This document shows, piece by piece, positions 33,301 through 47,900 of a DNA stretch of 64,000 nucleotides. A program made the position numbers and the translations under genes. Below the pieces are notes generated by a model. The model worked only from the letters and a program-made list of their open reading frames with translations. It ran no database searches and was not told the DNA's origin. How positions within the stretch are numbered: position 1 is the stretch's first letter; every line of letters starts with the position of its first letter. The DNA lies in NCBI GenBank assembly GCA_946811695.1, contig OX328125.1:98287210-98351209 (forward strand), in the 5' to 3' direction. The DNA comes from Gonocerus acuteangulatus (lineage: Eukaryota > Arthropoda > Insecta > Hemiptera > Coreidae).

Positions 33301-36300
33301 TAAGAAGATACTTATGATGTATTTTTTTGTATGTAGAGATTCAAAAAATGCTAAGAAAACAACAATGTTTCTGTTACACCCAAAGTAGGTACTGGAAAAC
33401 AATAACTAGATTCCTTATAAAAAAAAAAAAAAAAAAAAAGTATTTCTGCTAGTTGCGTTTTTTTTAACTATGATATTTCTGATAAACGTGGTATTTATTT
33501 TTAAGATAATTATGCTCTGAGCACAAAAATAGAAGAAGAAGAAAACTTTATTTGAATCAAATAATTGCGTGGACTGTCCAACGTTATTCCTTGGCTACAC
33601 AGCATGCTCGGTATTCATTTATATCATGGTCATCTATTTTTTTTCGATGTTTGCTGTTTGCTTCTTGTAAATCTGGATGCACTAAAAAATATTTCTTCTA
33701 AATAACAAGAAAAAAGCGAACGACGTTCGTTTGATTTTAAAACAGCTAACTCTTTGTTAATTCTGACTTCTTATGAAAATCCGTAGGAATTATGTCCTTT
33801 AGCGTTGGTTATGGCTTATATGTTGGTTTATTATAAGCCAGCGAGTCAATAATTATTTATATGTTGGTTTATTATAAGCCAGCGAGTCAATAATTATTTA
33901 TATGTTGGTTTATTATAAGCCAGCGAGTCAATAATTATTTATATGTTGGTTTATTATAAGCCAGCGAGTCAATAATTATTGACTCAGCTATTTCAGATAG
34001 ATGTTCCAGGTGGATTCCTATTTTTTGTATGTGCGTGTTAGTAATTTTCGGAATTGTGCCTCTATTTTTTTAAAGACATAACACAAAACAGGGATCAAAT
34101 ATTGTTTCCGTAAAATACTAAAATATACCTAATGAGCATTATTATCAGGAAGTGAGTATTACATTTTAGTACAACTATTATTGAGAATCAATACGCAGCA
34201 ATAAGTTTACTTTATTTCAAATTATTTTTAAGTAGCTATTTAATATTTACTACATATTTACTATTTTAACAACGTTTAGTTATTATTCATTTTTACATAC
34301 TTAACCATTTCTTAGAAGCTTTCAACTGTGGCTTAAAACGATTTTCGACTTAGATGAGGAGCATACATAAATGGATAATAATATGTGTAATAGGTACTTA
34401 ATTTTTCCTCTAATGTTTTTTTATTTTTTTTTTTTTTTACAGAGGCAATATGAAAAAATTCTACGTTCTAGTGAAGAATAATCCCCTACGGACAATATAC
34501 GGGCATAAAAAAGGCAATCGGCTATTTCTCATTTTTAAAAAAATGCAAACTTAAATGAAGTAATACTTAATAAATTATCAGATATATACTTTTATCTCCA
34601 TACTTTTTATCATATTTGAGTTATTTATTATAATTATTATTCTAAATAATTGATATCTTATTATCATCATAATTGCTATTATTATTTATTCCATGATCAT
34701 TTTACTTTAATCTTCCTTCTTTATTATTTAATTACGAACTATTTCTTATTTTACCTTTAATTTACAACTGCCAATGATCCTAAAGGATAGAGGCGAAATA
34801 AAAAATGAAATAAATACAAAAATACTTAATAAATTATTATAGTTTTTTTTTTTTAATATATACTTACAATCTACATGGCTCTTCCTAAGCCTATGCGCAT
34901 CCTCTCCATGGCAAAGCGTATACATGTTCATACCAGTGATCTCTTCCGCCGTGTAATCCAGCAGCTCCGACACTCTAGACAAATATCAATTTATGAATAA
35001 ACAGCCATGAATTCTCTTATAGTCTGGATTATAATTGCAAATGCAATATTCCTCTGATGAAAAGTAGTTTGTAGGAGGCACCAGTGTCGAACACCCTTCC
35101 ACAGCCGCCATCAAGGTGTTAAAAAAGAAGGGTTACGTTTTAAAAGCCAACTCATATTTGGAACGCATTATTAGGTAGGATGGTATTAGGTAGGATGTTA
35201 TTAGGTAGGATGGTATTAGGTAGGATGTTATTAGGTAGGGTGTGATTAGGTAGGATGTTATTAGGTAGGGTGTTATTAGGTAGGGTGTTATTAGGTAGGG
35301 TGTTATTAGGTAGGATGGTATTAGGTAGGATGTTATTAGGTAGGATGGTATTAGGTAGGATGTTATTAGGTAGGATGGTATTAGGTAGGATGGTATTAGG
35401 TAGGATGGTATTAGGTAGGATGGTATTAGGTAGGATGTTATTAGGTAGGGTGTTATTAGGTAGGGTGTTATTAGGTAGGGTGTTATTAGGTAGGATGGTA
35501 TTAGGTAGGATGGTATTAGGTAGGATGTTATTAGGTAGGGTGTTATTAGGTAGGATGTTATTAGGTAGGATGTTATTAGGTAGGATGTTATTAGGTAGGA
35601 TGTTATTAGGTAGGATGTTATTAGGTAGGATGTTATTATTTTTGAGAGGTTAAACATAAGTCATATTAACACATTGACTACCACAATATCTTTCCATGAT
35701 TTCGACGTTGAGAGAGTAGGTGGTGCTGGGTGCAAGAATTGGCGTTATACGTGTTTTTTTTTTCAGTCCTGTAAAGGACCCCGAGGGACCAGAGTGTCAA
35801 AAAAAGTCCAACTCGCAGAAAATGCATCGTCTTAGCGCAGTTCCGTTCTTACCCCTAATGTTATTTGGAAAGATTGGAATCAATAGAAACAGTTATAATT
35901 TTGGTTAGACCTTTCATGAAATAATTTATGACCTCAAACAGGTCACGGTTGTAAGGGTACATACCTCATACCTGACATAGAAAAATGACTACCTGGCCTT
36001 GTGAAGGTTGGCTCTAGAAACACACTACTTGCTGTTTCTTATTTTCTTTTACTATAACTAATTTTACAGATAAGTGCAATTAAAAAAAAAAAACAACATT
36101 AAAAAGCGATTTAAACAAAGGCAAAAATCCGTTCAAAAGAATAAAACGAACACATTTGAAGTTGTAAGCAGTTATTTCTCTGATTGACATCGCCTAATCG
36201 AAAATTGCTTCAGAATGTTTTTTGTAGAAACTAGATTCAACTACAATAATAACTGTTTTTCCACTTTTCTGGAATCGTGAAAACTGCTAAAGCTATCGCC

Positions 36301-39300
36301 TTCGAAAATGGTTTCAATCGTTTTCCTAGGCCAAGAAACGAGTACTTTCAAGCATATGATGTAAGCGTAACGATTTTTTTTCGCGCGAATGTTCCGGTGG
36401 ACGGATTCTGCTGGTTAAGGAACTTTACCTTTCAAATTAGAGGAAAGATTTTTGTAGCAAATTTCATCAAAATCGGACCATTATTGCGAACAGACAACTA
36501 CCGTTATTTTCGTTCTCTAGGGGTTCTGAAACGTAAAATTTGTTATTCGGCACTTCCGGATTGCGTCATGAGGACAACCTTATAAACGGGTTTCCTCCCT
36601 ATGGAGGGGGGGGGGGGAGGAACCGCGCTAGAAGGTCTCGGATTATAGTCCATATGGCACCCTAATGGTGCCTCTAAGGTTTTCTGTAATATGCTCCTGA
36701 TTTTTTCGCCTTTGCAGGTAGGCCTTACAAGCTGGATGAGCGTAGGGACGTTCTGGGACCACCGGCACCAACCCTAGAACGACGACACGAGAAGATAAAA
36801 TCTTCAGAGGACTTTCGAGTTTTGAAACCTGGTCATCCAGAAATAGCGTTGAATGTTCTACCATTGAGACAATCCTGACCCTTTCCTAGGTAACAATGCA
36901 GAAAATTACAGTTATCACAGTTCGCGCAAATAATGGAATTCGGCCTCCAATAGTCCAAACTGCGAGTTATCTCACATCTGGCAGTCAATGTGTTAAAACT
37001 TGAAAGGATTGTTGTAAACTGTGATTACCTTGGCTCACAATGAGCTATAGTGAAGTCGAAGTTGAGCCTCGTGACAAACATGTCAGACTCCAACCTGATC
37101 TCGTGAACGGAAGGTGGTGGAAGAGCTATTGCTAAGGACACCATCCCTAGGAGAGGTGGCGAGGATTTCCGAGAGTGTGAGAACTGGTATTGCGGCCTGA
37201 GCCTGCACAGGAGGAGTACTACCTGCAACCAACAAACATACATACATAAACATACATAAAAATGTAAATATACAGGGTGACCCGCATTGAGATGACATAA
37301 CTGTCATAGACCCTCAAATCATAAAAATATAATATCTGTATTTATTATGATAACAATAATTGTGATTATTTCCAATATGTTCTTCTGTCATCTTTCACTC
37401 TTACCAAAGTCTCCCCTAATCCTTAATCAGACCAAAAAGTGTGTGTACCTACTGTGGGAAGGATGGGACATCACATATTCGAGTGAAATTAAATAACTTG
37501 TTCAGATTGGCTTATTCGCGCTAAAGCAAATTTATTGGTTTTGACATAGAAATCAGAAAAAAATAGACTTAAATATTTTTTGTTTCTAAAACAACGAGGT
37601 ATTTTAAAGCTTATTAAATAAAGCAACGTTTGAGGCGGAGGCAAACCTCTAAGTCTACAAATAGCTGATTAAGAAAATATTGAAGGAGTTAAGAAAATCC
37701 TAATAACAATAGTTCACATCTATATGGCTCTTAGTATAGTTCCTAATTTACATGACAACATTTCAATAAAGGGTGTTTCTTATTGGAAATTTAATGTAGA
37801 TTCTAAAAATGCGGTCGTCATTTACGATACATAAACCAAAAATCCGGATATCACAGTTTTTCATAAAAAAAAAAACCAATAGTTTTGAAAATAGACAAAT
37901 GTTTGAATATCTCTGCTACATGTTGAGATAAAACGCACATTTCTGCGTCCCTGAACTACAAATGAGGTGCAGAATAAGTCCTTAAAGTTATGACATCTCA
38001 ATGCGGGACACCCTTTATAGTAGAATAATGTATTCAAATAATTATTATCCTACATGAATATTTCGGAGCATAGTACTGACCACACTATCTCCCTAGTGTG
38101 CCGTATGGTCATGAATCAGATACCTCTATAGTATCTGCCCCCCAGGGCCCTCGTGGCCTGTTACGGGACTGATTTTTTTTTTTTATACATGAATATTTAA
38201 AGACGTATTTAGCGCATATGCGTTCTTATCCCCAATTACATTTGTAAAGGAATCACCTTCTACCTGATAAGTACCTGCTATATGATAAGTATACTATTAT
38301 TGTGCCTTACAACTTTTTTTATTACAATCCTCAAATAAATCGAAATACAATTGGCTATCCCAAGTTAAACAAATTTTTCTTGACGGTGAATTTCATAATA
38401 TCTGGCTAACCCAAAATTGAAACATTATTGAGAACAATCTGATGGCATTAATAATTAAATAAAAATACATAATACTAGTAAATAATGATTTTTCGAAAAA
38501 GCAAAACTCAAACTTCAGTTATTTCTATAAAAACCTTTCAATAGTTCCCGGTGTTCCTCAAAACTATTTACTACTAGTCTGTTCTGGAAATAATTATCCA
38601 ACTCAGAACATCCAGCAAATATGCCATCAGATTCTCCTCCAAGTCCATCAAATACACCATCAACCTCAGGCTCTTGTGCACTCTATGTAATAGTACAGCT
38701 GAAGACATCATATACCAAATCCTACTCTACTGTCCTGCTTATGACAACATCCGACAAACATTATTTCTCTCTACCATTCCTCCAACTGAAGAGAATACAT
38801 TTCTCACAATTCTCAATAGTAATAGCAAAGAAACGTTTCTCAGATTTGCCAAGTTTTGAGAGTAATAAAATTAAGGTCAGAAATACTTAATGATTTATAT
38901 GTAAATAAAATACAATACACTAATAAGAAAGTATAATAAACAGACAACTATTTCTGTTAATTATTATTTAATGTAAGTAAATGCTAAGTATAAATACATA
39001 TATGAAATTTATATATCTTTATTTGAAAATTATACAATACAATAACGTATTTTTTATAATTCTTTTGTTCATGATAGAGTCATGATGTATCGGTAGGGAA
39101 AAAAAGCCCAGAGACCAAAACCTATTAGCTAGAAATTTACAGAGGTATTTACATTTGATTTTTTGTATGGCTATTTACAATATTTACATTTGTAATGTTT
39201 ACATTTTACAGGCTTAGTTTACAACAGGTCTCTTGGCCATTTGCGCTTAAGGCGACGGTGAGGGTTACCGGGAATGGAGGATGAGGATAACTTATTGATT

Positions 39301-42300
39301 AGGGGATTGTCGTGACCAGGCAAACGGGAGTGGAAGTTAAAGTATCGGGTTTTGGATAGGGTCTGGACAAAGGGGATTTCTAGGTCGTTATGGATAGTGA
39401 GGTTAAATACATATATATTTTATTTTTATCGCTTTATATATATATATATTAATTATTTTTTTTCATCATATTATGAAGTAAGGAATTTACATAGTGTTAT
39501 TGTTTTGTATTACTCTTTTATTTGTATGTTCTGTAACCACATCAATGAATTATTTAATATTAATAACATAGAATTAACGATATTATGTATGAAATGCTAT
39601 GAGTTATCACTTAAAAGCAAATAAAATTGATTGATTGATTGAACTTTTTCTTTACCATTTTTTATGGGCTTAAATGCTTCCTTAACTAAAACTTTTTATT
39701 GGGGGGGGGGTATTTTAACATCCCATATAAAACTTATGACATAAAGAATTGAAAAATATTGATTTGTTTGTTATTCATAAATTGTGGAAAATGAATTTGA
39801 TTTTGATCACACAAGGTGATTAAAAGCTATAATTACTTTTGCAATATGACACATCTAGGTGCACTTGTATATAACATGTTATTTAGAAGGGATCGGCATT
39901 TCTATTGACATCGGCCCCCTACTACTGTAAATTCATGAACTGCCGAAATTGGTGGCCTGTTCCATGGACTAGATGTTATTGAGAGGGCTTTTCATGAAGG
40001 GTTCGAGGCTGATGAAGTAAACAATCGGGATGGGGTTACTAACGAGGAGGGGGGGGGGGGGGTTCGATTCCTGAAGAAATCCCCAAATCTACTATTCCAG
40101 GGGTTGGTAGTCCACTAAAAGGAAGGGTTGCTATTTCCTTTGGGATTTTGGTGGAATTTACTCTCTATCAAAACTATTTATTTGTCTTTGGATGGTTCAT
40201 CATGAAATATTGACTTTAGCAGTAGATGCGTCAAAAATCCAACACCAGACGTATCCAAATATTCCAATCCAAAGTCCTATGAAAAATAGTCTATAACGTT
40301 TCCAACCTCAACCTCCAAAAAGACCTCAATATCCCACTCCTTAAACAGAGGATTCCAAAGTTCCCACCCTAAACTTTCCAATCATCAACATACTGAAGTC
40401 CTCTCCCTATCTAGCGTCCCCCACCCACTCTCTCCACCCAGGCGACTCACAGGACTGTGGCCCAGAGATCTGTTGCAGTGACCAAGTAAAGTGTTAGCAA
40501 TGGCTTTCTCTTTCTTCAAGTGCGGGCGAGCGCTTTTGACTGAAGCATGTCATTATAACTGTTGAGGTAGTACTGTATTGTTTGCATCGGTAAAAGCCCT
40601 TGAAAATGGTTTGACGATGCACGCCTACAGAACCCATGCCGGTGACGACGGTCTTTGTTTAAAACTAAAAGTTTTGACAAGCAGCACAATATTTTCCAAG
40701 GCCCAATACTCCACAAAAAAATTGTAACGGTTTCCTTTTGGCGAACTGAATTTGTGCTTATTCGCTATCGATAAACACGACGAAAGAATCAATGCCGAAT
40801 AGTATTGCTCCCGAATTGTTTACCACCGATAAAGCCATTTTTGATCAATCGAAGAAGACCGGTGTACTGTTTCACAACAAGCTTAGCACAATATCTTACA
40901 GGTAATAGTGTTGGAGCCTAGTCATGAGGCTCTTGCTTTCCATGACTACCGACTTATGATAAATAGTTCATGGGGAAATTTGTTTTCAGAAAGATTTTAT
41001 TAATAAAGGTTTAAAATCCTTTCCAGTGGAACTGTGAAATTTTGGCACAAATGTATAGAGAATATCGGACCATATTTTAAACAACACAAATATTCTTTTA
41101 ACTATTTTAGGTAATACTGAAGGAGAGCGTCCTCAGCACCGATTTTCTTCAAAGTTTGCACTATAACGTATTTTGATGCATTAAACACGAATCCGTTAAA
41201 AAAAAAAAAACGCTCTCAACTAGGAAAGAAGTTATTAAGCACTAAAGTTCACTTTTATAAAGGTTACAAACGATTGCATAAACAACGTACTTGTAAACTC
41301 GCGCATGCGCAATATTCCTTAATGAAGAAGTGTATTTGAAATTAACTATCAATTATTAAAATTTACCAACACTTATTTATTCAGAAACATTTTTTTAAAT
41401 AATGAAACATTCTTCAAATTTGTTGTTTCGCTCCTGAAAATTATTATATAGCAGAAATCCCTTAATAATTAGCTAATGCCTTTATGATTTGTTCCTTCTA
41501 AGCTTCTCTAATTCCCTCTAAGCTGTAATTAGCTTGTTATTGTTATCGTTATTACAGTTTTTTTGTAGAAAGTGTTGAATAAAAATGAAGTTACACGACT
41601 TCATAATTATTATCCACAATCGAGAAGAATTACTCAAATTTTTAATACAAAACAAAGTTTTGAGTAATTCTCTCGATTGTGGAAAATGTGGGCAACAGTT
41701 GAACTTAAATGAAACTACTTTAGAATTTAGATGCCGAAAGCGTTATTACGAAAAGAACATCTACAAAAAATTAGTTCCAAAACAGTGTGATTTTTGTGCT
41801 AGCGCTAAGAAAAATTCGTGGTTTCACTCAAAGCTGACCTTAGAACAACTTTTGGGCATAGAACGACTTTTGACCTTAGAACGACTTTTGGGCATAGAAT
41901 TCTGTTAATTTCTGTGAGTTGGATTGACTAGGGGTTTTGATATCTTCTTGAGCGAGCGGAGCGAGCGGAAACGAATAGCACGTATGCCCAAAAGCGACAG
42001 TTTACGACCAAGTCAGCTACCACAGGTGAGTCTAAATTTCAATTACAATTCCTCATTAAGGACTATTGCGCTTGCGCGTGTTTACATATAAGCTGTTTAC
42101 CCCGTCTTTTATAACCTCCATAACAGTGAACTTTAGTGCTTAATAACTTCTTTTCTAGTTGAGAGCAACTTTTTTTTTCTCAACGGATTCGTGTTTAGTG
42201 CATCAAAATACGTTATAGTGCAAACTTTGAAGAAAATCGGTGCAGAGGACGCTCTCCTTCAGTATTACCCTATTTTATTTCAAAATCATTAACCAACATT

Positions 42301-42525
42301 CTATTTTGTCCAACCCAATTCATAATCATTAAATCCGTATAAAAAGCTCCGAGATACTCACCCTATATCCGGAAGATTTGAAATGGCATCCTCTTTTCGT
42401 AAGGGTGGATTTCATCCTGACACAGAAGGTTCGGTCGAAACCCTTATATGTCGAGGTAGAGTTGAGGGTCATCACTGCTGAAACTGAAGATATTAGCATC
42501 AAACTGTGCTTTAAAAAAATATTTA

Positions 42526-42571
<46 letters not shown>

Positions 42572-44881
42572 GAAATATGTATATATAAACTTACTTCCTT
42601 CCTTGTGTAATACTTAAGCGGGGGTGTATATTTTTTCCTATTTGCACCACACATCATGTTTGGATAAAATACATATGTATTATTGTATTATACGTTTTCT
42701 AATTGTAATTAAAAAACTTACATTATTAACAGACATAAAAAGTTTTAGTAACTTTGTTTACTTTCCTTAATATCTCGAAAAAGGTTGAGAATCTTGGTAA
42801 ACGGAAGAATACCATTAGAAAGCTTATTAAATGCTCTAAAAAAAAGGTTCTAATGAAAGTTGTGATTAGGCGATGTCAATCGGAGAAATAAGACCTTAAA
42901 ACTTTAAAGTAATTGATTTCGCTTATTCGAACTGTTCTATTTGTCTGTTTTTTATTTCTTGTTATTTTTAATTGCTTATAGTTGGATAATGTATTTGACA
43001 ATAAAACTGGTTAAGTAAAATAACAAAAACAATTTATTGTTAGAAATATAGATTTCCAAGATTCCAAGACCTTGTCACTAGCGGGTCTGTTTCTAGTGAA
43101 GCCGACCCTTCCAGGTAAGATTGTAAATCATGACCTTTCAAGACTTTACTACTAACCGGAATGGCGTTAGTGACCTTAAGGGTTGACACGCCATTATAAT
43201 AATTAATTTTAAAAAAAAGACTGGTGGAACCAAAATAATAACTGCTTCTATTTTAATCTTTCCAAATTAGACTAGGGATATGAACGGAACCGCGCTAAGA
43301 TGATGCAGTCCTGCGAGACGGACTTTTTGAGTTCATAAGCTTCTAAGTACTCGTTTTATATGATTCCTGGGCTAGGAAAACGAATGAAACCATTTTCAAG
43401 GCGATAGCTTTAACCGTTTTCGAGAAAATTGGAAAAATATTTTTTGAATACCGTTTTTGGTTTGGGTACTTAGAATCATGGGATTCAGTTGAAACATTTT
43501 CTGCATGTTCTACTTTCATCAAAACTAATATGTTGAAATTTTGGTTACGTTTGGAGTTAAGGAAGGGTTAGAATAAAATATTTTATTAACAGACATAAAA
43601 AGTTTTAGTAACTTTGTTTACTTTCCTTAATATCTCGAAAAAGGTTGAGAATCTTGGTAAACGGAAGAATACCATTAGAAAGCTTATTAAATGCTCTAAA
43701 AAAAAAGTTCTAATGAAAGTTGTGATTAGGCGATGTCAATCGTAGAAATAAGACCTTAAAACTTTAAAGTAATTGATTTCGCTTATTCGAACTGTTCTAC
43801 TTGTCTGTTTTTTATTCCTTGTTATTTTTTAATTGCTTATTGTTGGATAATGTATTTGAATATAAAACAGGTTAAGCAAAATAAGAAAAAAAATTTAATG
43901 TTAGAGATATGGATTTCCAAGATATATAGCTTTTCAACTGCCTAGCGTCCTTCCTAGGGAGGGTTCTTTGTCTTTGATTTTGGTACTTAGAATTATGGGA
44001 TACAGTTGAAACATTTTCTGCATGTTCGAGTTTCATCAACACTAATATGTTGAAATCTTTGTTACGTTTGGAGTTAAGGAAGGGTTAGAATAAAATATTT
44101 TATTAACAGACATAAAAAGTTTTAGTAACTTTGTTTACTTTCCTTAATATCTCGAAAAAGGTTGAGAATCTTGGTAAACGGAAGAATACCATTAGAAAGC
44201 TTATTAAATGCTCTAAAAAAAAGGTTCTAATGAAAGTTGTGATTAGGCGATGTCAATCGGAGAAATAAGACCTTAAAACTTTAAAGTAATTGATTTCGCT
44301 TATTGGAACTGTTCTATTTGTCTGTTTTTTATTTCTTGTTATTTTTAATTGCTTATAGTTGGATAATGTATTTGACAATAAAACTGGTTAAGTAAAATAA
44401 CAAAAACAATTTATTGTTAGAAATATAGATTTCCAAGATTCCAAGACCTTGTCACTAGCGGGTCTGTTTCTAGTGAAGCCGAACCTTCCAGGTAAGATTG
44501 TAAATCATGACCTTTCAAGACTTTACTACTAACCGGAATGGCGTTAGTGACCTTAAGGGTTGACACGCCATTATAATAATTAATTTTAAAAAAAATACTG
44601 GTGGAACCAAAATAATAACTGCTTCTATTTTAATCTTTCCAAATTAGACTAGGGATATGAACGGAACCACGCTAAGATGATGCAGTCCTGCGAGACGGAC
44701 TTTTATACTTAATGTTTACAATTCAAACAAACTCGATTTACATTTTTAGCGCGGTTCCTCCCTCCCCGATAGGGAGGAACCCCGCTTATAAGATTGATAC
44801 AATGAAACAATCCGGAAGTGCCGACTAGAAAATTTCGCGTTTCAGAACACCTAGAGACCGAAAATAACGGTGGTTAAAATT

Positions 44882-44930
<49 letters not shown>

Positions 44931-47900
44931 CTGTTCGCGGATTTCTGGCCTCCCTAATGGTCTGATTTTGATGAAATTTGGTAAAAAAAATCTGTCGCCC
45001 GATTTGAAAGGTCAAGTTCGGTAACCAGCAAAATCCGCCCACTGGAAGATGGCGTATGGGGCGAAATTCGCGCCAAAAAAATCGTAACGCTTTCGTTTTT
45101 GAGTTCATAAGCTTGTAAGTACTCGTTTTATAGGCTTCTTTGGATAGGAAAACGAATGAAACCATTTTCAAGGCGATAGCTTTAACCGTTTTTGAGAAAA
45201 TTGGAAAAATAGGTTTTGAATACCGTTTTTAGTTTGGGTACTTAGAATCATGGGATTCAGTTGAAACATTTTCTGCATGTTTTACTATCATTGAAACTAA
45301 TATTTTGAAATTTTTGTTACGTTTGCAGTTAAGGAAAGGTTAGAATAAAATATTTTATAAACAGACATAAAAAGTTTTGGTAACTTTGTATATTTTCCTT
45401 AATATCTCGAAAAAGGTTGAGAATCTTGTGAAACGAAAGAATACCATTAGAAAGCATACTAAATGCTCTACAAAAAAGGTTCTGATGAAAGTTTTGATTA
45501 GGCGATGTCAATCGGAGAAATAAGTGCTTAAAACATTAAAGTAATTGATTTTGCTTATTCGAACTGTTCTTTTTGTCTGTTTTTATTCCTTGTTATTTTT
45601 TAATTGCTTATAGTTGGATAATGCATTATACAATAAAACAGATAGGCAAAATAAGAAAAACAATTCATTGTTAGAAATATATAGGGTTGGCAAATAAGTC
45701 CTTTCGGTTTTTTAAGTTGAAAGAAAACTATTGTATATTTTGAACATAATTTTTATTTTAATCTACAATGTAATGTCCATTATTTTCTATTACTTTACCC
45801 CATCTCTCCATCAGCTGAATAATCCCATGCTCATAGAATGTCTGTGGTTTATTAGCGAAAAAATGATCGAGGTGCTCCCTGACACCCTGTTCGTTTTCAA
45901 ACCGTTTTCCACCTAAGGAATTTTGTAGAGACCGGAATAAGTGGTAGTCACTAGGAGCAAGGTCCGGTGAATAGGGAGGGTGGGGCAAAAGATCCCATCC
46001 AAGGGCTAACAATTTGTTGCGGGTGACTAACGAAGTGTGGGGCCTGGCATTATCATGATGGAAGACGACACCCTTTCGATTTGCCAGTTCTGGGCGTTTT
46101 CGTCGAATTGATTCATTCAATTTTGTTAATTGTGAGCAGTATAGAGTGAAATCGATTGATTTACCTTGTGGCAGCAGGTCATAAAAAATCACACCCTTGA
46201 AATCCCACCATACAGAAAGCATTATCTTCTTTGGGTGCAATCCCGCTTTAGATGTGGTTCCAGGTGGTTCGTTGCTAGGTCTCCAAGATTTTTTTCGCAC
46301 CACATTATCGTAGACAATCCACTTTTCATCCCCTGTCACAAGTCTTTTAAGAAATAGATCGTTTTCTTGACGTTTTCGCAGGGAATCGCAAATGGAAATG
46401 CGTTTTGCCAAGTTGGCTTCGGTCAGAGAGTGGGGGACCCAAACATCCAGCCTAGAAACGTAGCCGAGCTTCCGCAAATGATTTTCTACGCTTGCATGTG
46501 ATATATCTAGGGCCTCAGCAATGTCTCGCACTGATTGGGAAGGATTTTGATCGACTATAGCCGTAACATCAATGCTTTCAATTTCTTGTGGACGACCAGG
46601 TCGTGGTGCGTCGTTTATGTCAAAATTCCCTGCCCTAAACTTGGCAAACCAATTTTGGCACGTGCGCTCTGTTAAGGCTTTATCTCCATAGACCTCGCAT
46701 ATTTTTTTATGAGCCTCTGCAGCTCTCTTTCCTTTTTTGAAATAATACAGCAAAATATGCCTATAATGCAATAAATTACCGTCCATCTTCTCAGCTGGAT
46801 CACAAACGCAATACTGACCTAATCTTAACAAGTGTCGACAGACATAACTGTTTACATATTACAAATAGGATAAACAATCCTCTGTTGGGATTAATTGCAT
46901 CAGATAAATGTGACATATTGTAAACAAAACATGAATACAAAAACCGAAAGGACTTATTTGCCAACCCTATAGCTTGCCAAGAGAAAAAGATTCGATGACG
47001 TCTTTTGAATATTTTCAATTGCCTTTATGCTGTTGGTTTTTTTATTTTATTTTTTAATTGATTTTATCTGTAGAATTATTACTATAGTAAAAGAACACAG
47101 GAATATGTGAAATTTTTTGATATTTTCCAATTCATTGAAACGTATGAAATGAAGTATCGGTAGAAGAGGTTTCTAGGGTCTTGCGGACCCGACCCCAGGT
47201 ATAGCCATAAAACCCTTTGAACAAAGGCCGGGGAAAATATTATCTGTTTCCATTCTATGCTTTTCAAATGAGAATAGGGATATGATCAGGAACCGGGGTC
47301 TCCCGTGGTCTAATGGCCAGCGCCTTGGATTCATAAGCGGGAGATGGTGGGTTCGATTCCCAACCTCCGGCAGGAATTTTATCATCCCACGGCTCGCTGG
47401 TAAAATTCCTCGCTACACCCTGGATGTCGGCGCTAATGACCTAGATGTAGATGCGCCGTAAAAAAAAAAAAAAAAAAACTGGAACCGCGCTAAGATGACG
47501 CAGTTCCTGCGAGTCGGACTTTTTTTTATGGAAAATTTAATTGAATTAAATCTGTTGTTTTATATTTACTTCCTTGTAAAATATTTTTAATTAAGATTAT
47601 ATTTTTTATTATATAATAATTTCTTTTTATTTACTTGATTCATTTTTATTTGAGTAATTATAAACATATGAGTCACATGTTTAATTAATTTACCCAACAA
47701 TGATTTAAAAAAAACCTTTAAATTATTATTAGTGATAAGGGAAATCCTCCTAAAAGAAGTTGAAAATGTACTAGAAAACTTGAATTGATACTATTGGTTT
47801 TAAATATACAATTTCATATTCAATATATAAAGCTGTTGTGTTTATTTTTAATAAATTCAATTTATTATACAAGACGATATCTTTAAGTATTTTGGGATAA

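Noticed and set aside
33818..33980. CRISPR-like array
   Set aside because: Copies are directly adjacent with no unique spacers; an ordinary tandem repeat in a eukaryotic intron.
35133..35657. 174-codon SYLIT-repeat frame as a real protein
   Set aside because: A 15-bp minisatellite is open in several frames on both strands; no start context or homology.
40516..40716. Minus-strand exon candidate
   Set aside because: Checked as the missing trh PAS-A exon; it does not match, and the true exon is at 42362-42477.
47295..47370. Functional tRNA gene
   Set aside because: Boxes A and B are present, but no clean cloverleaf closes and the sequence continues into a SINE body and poly-A.
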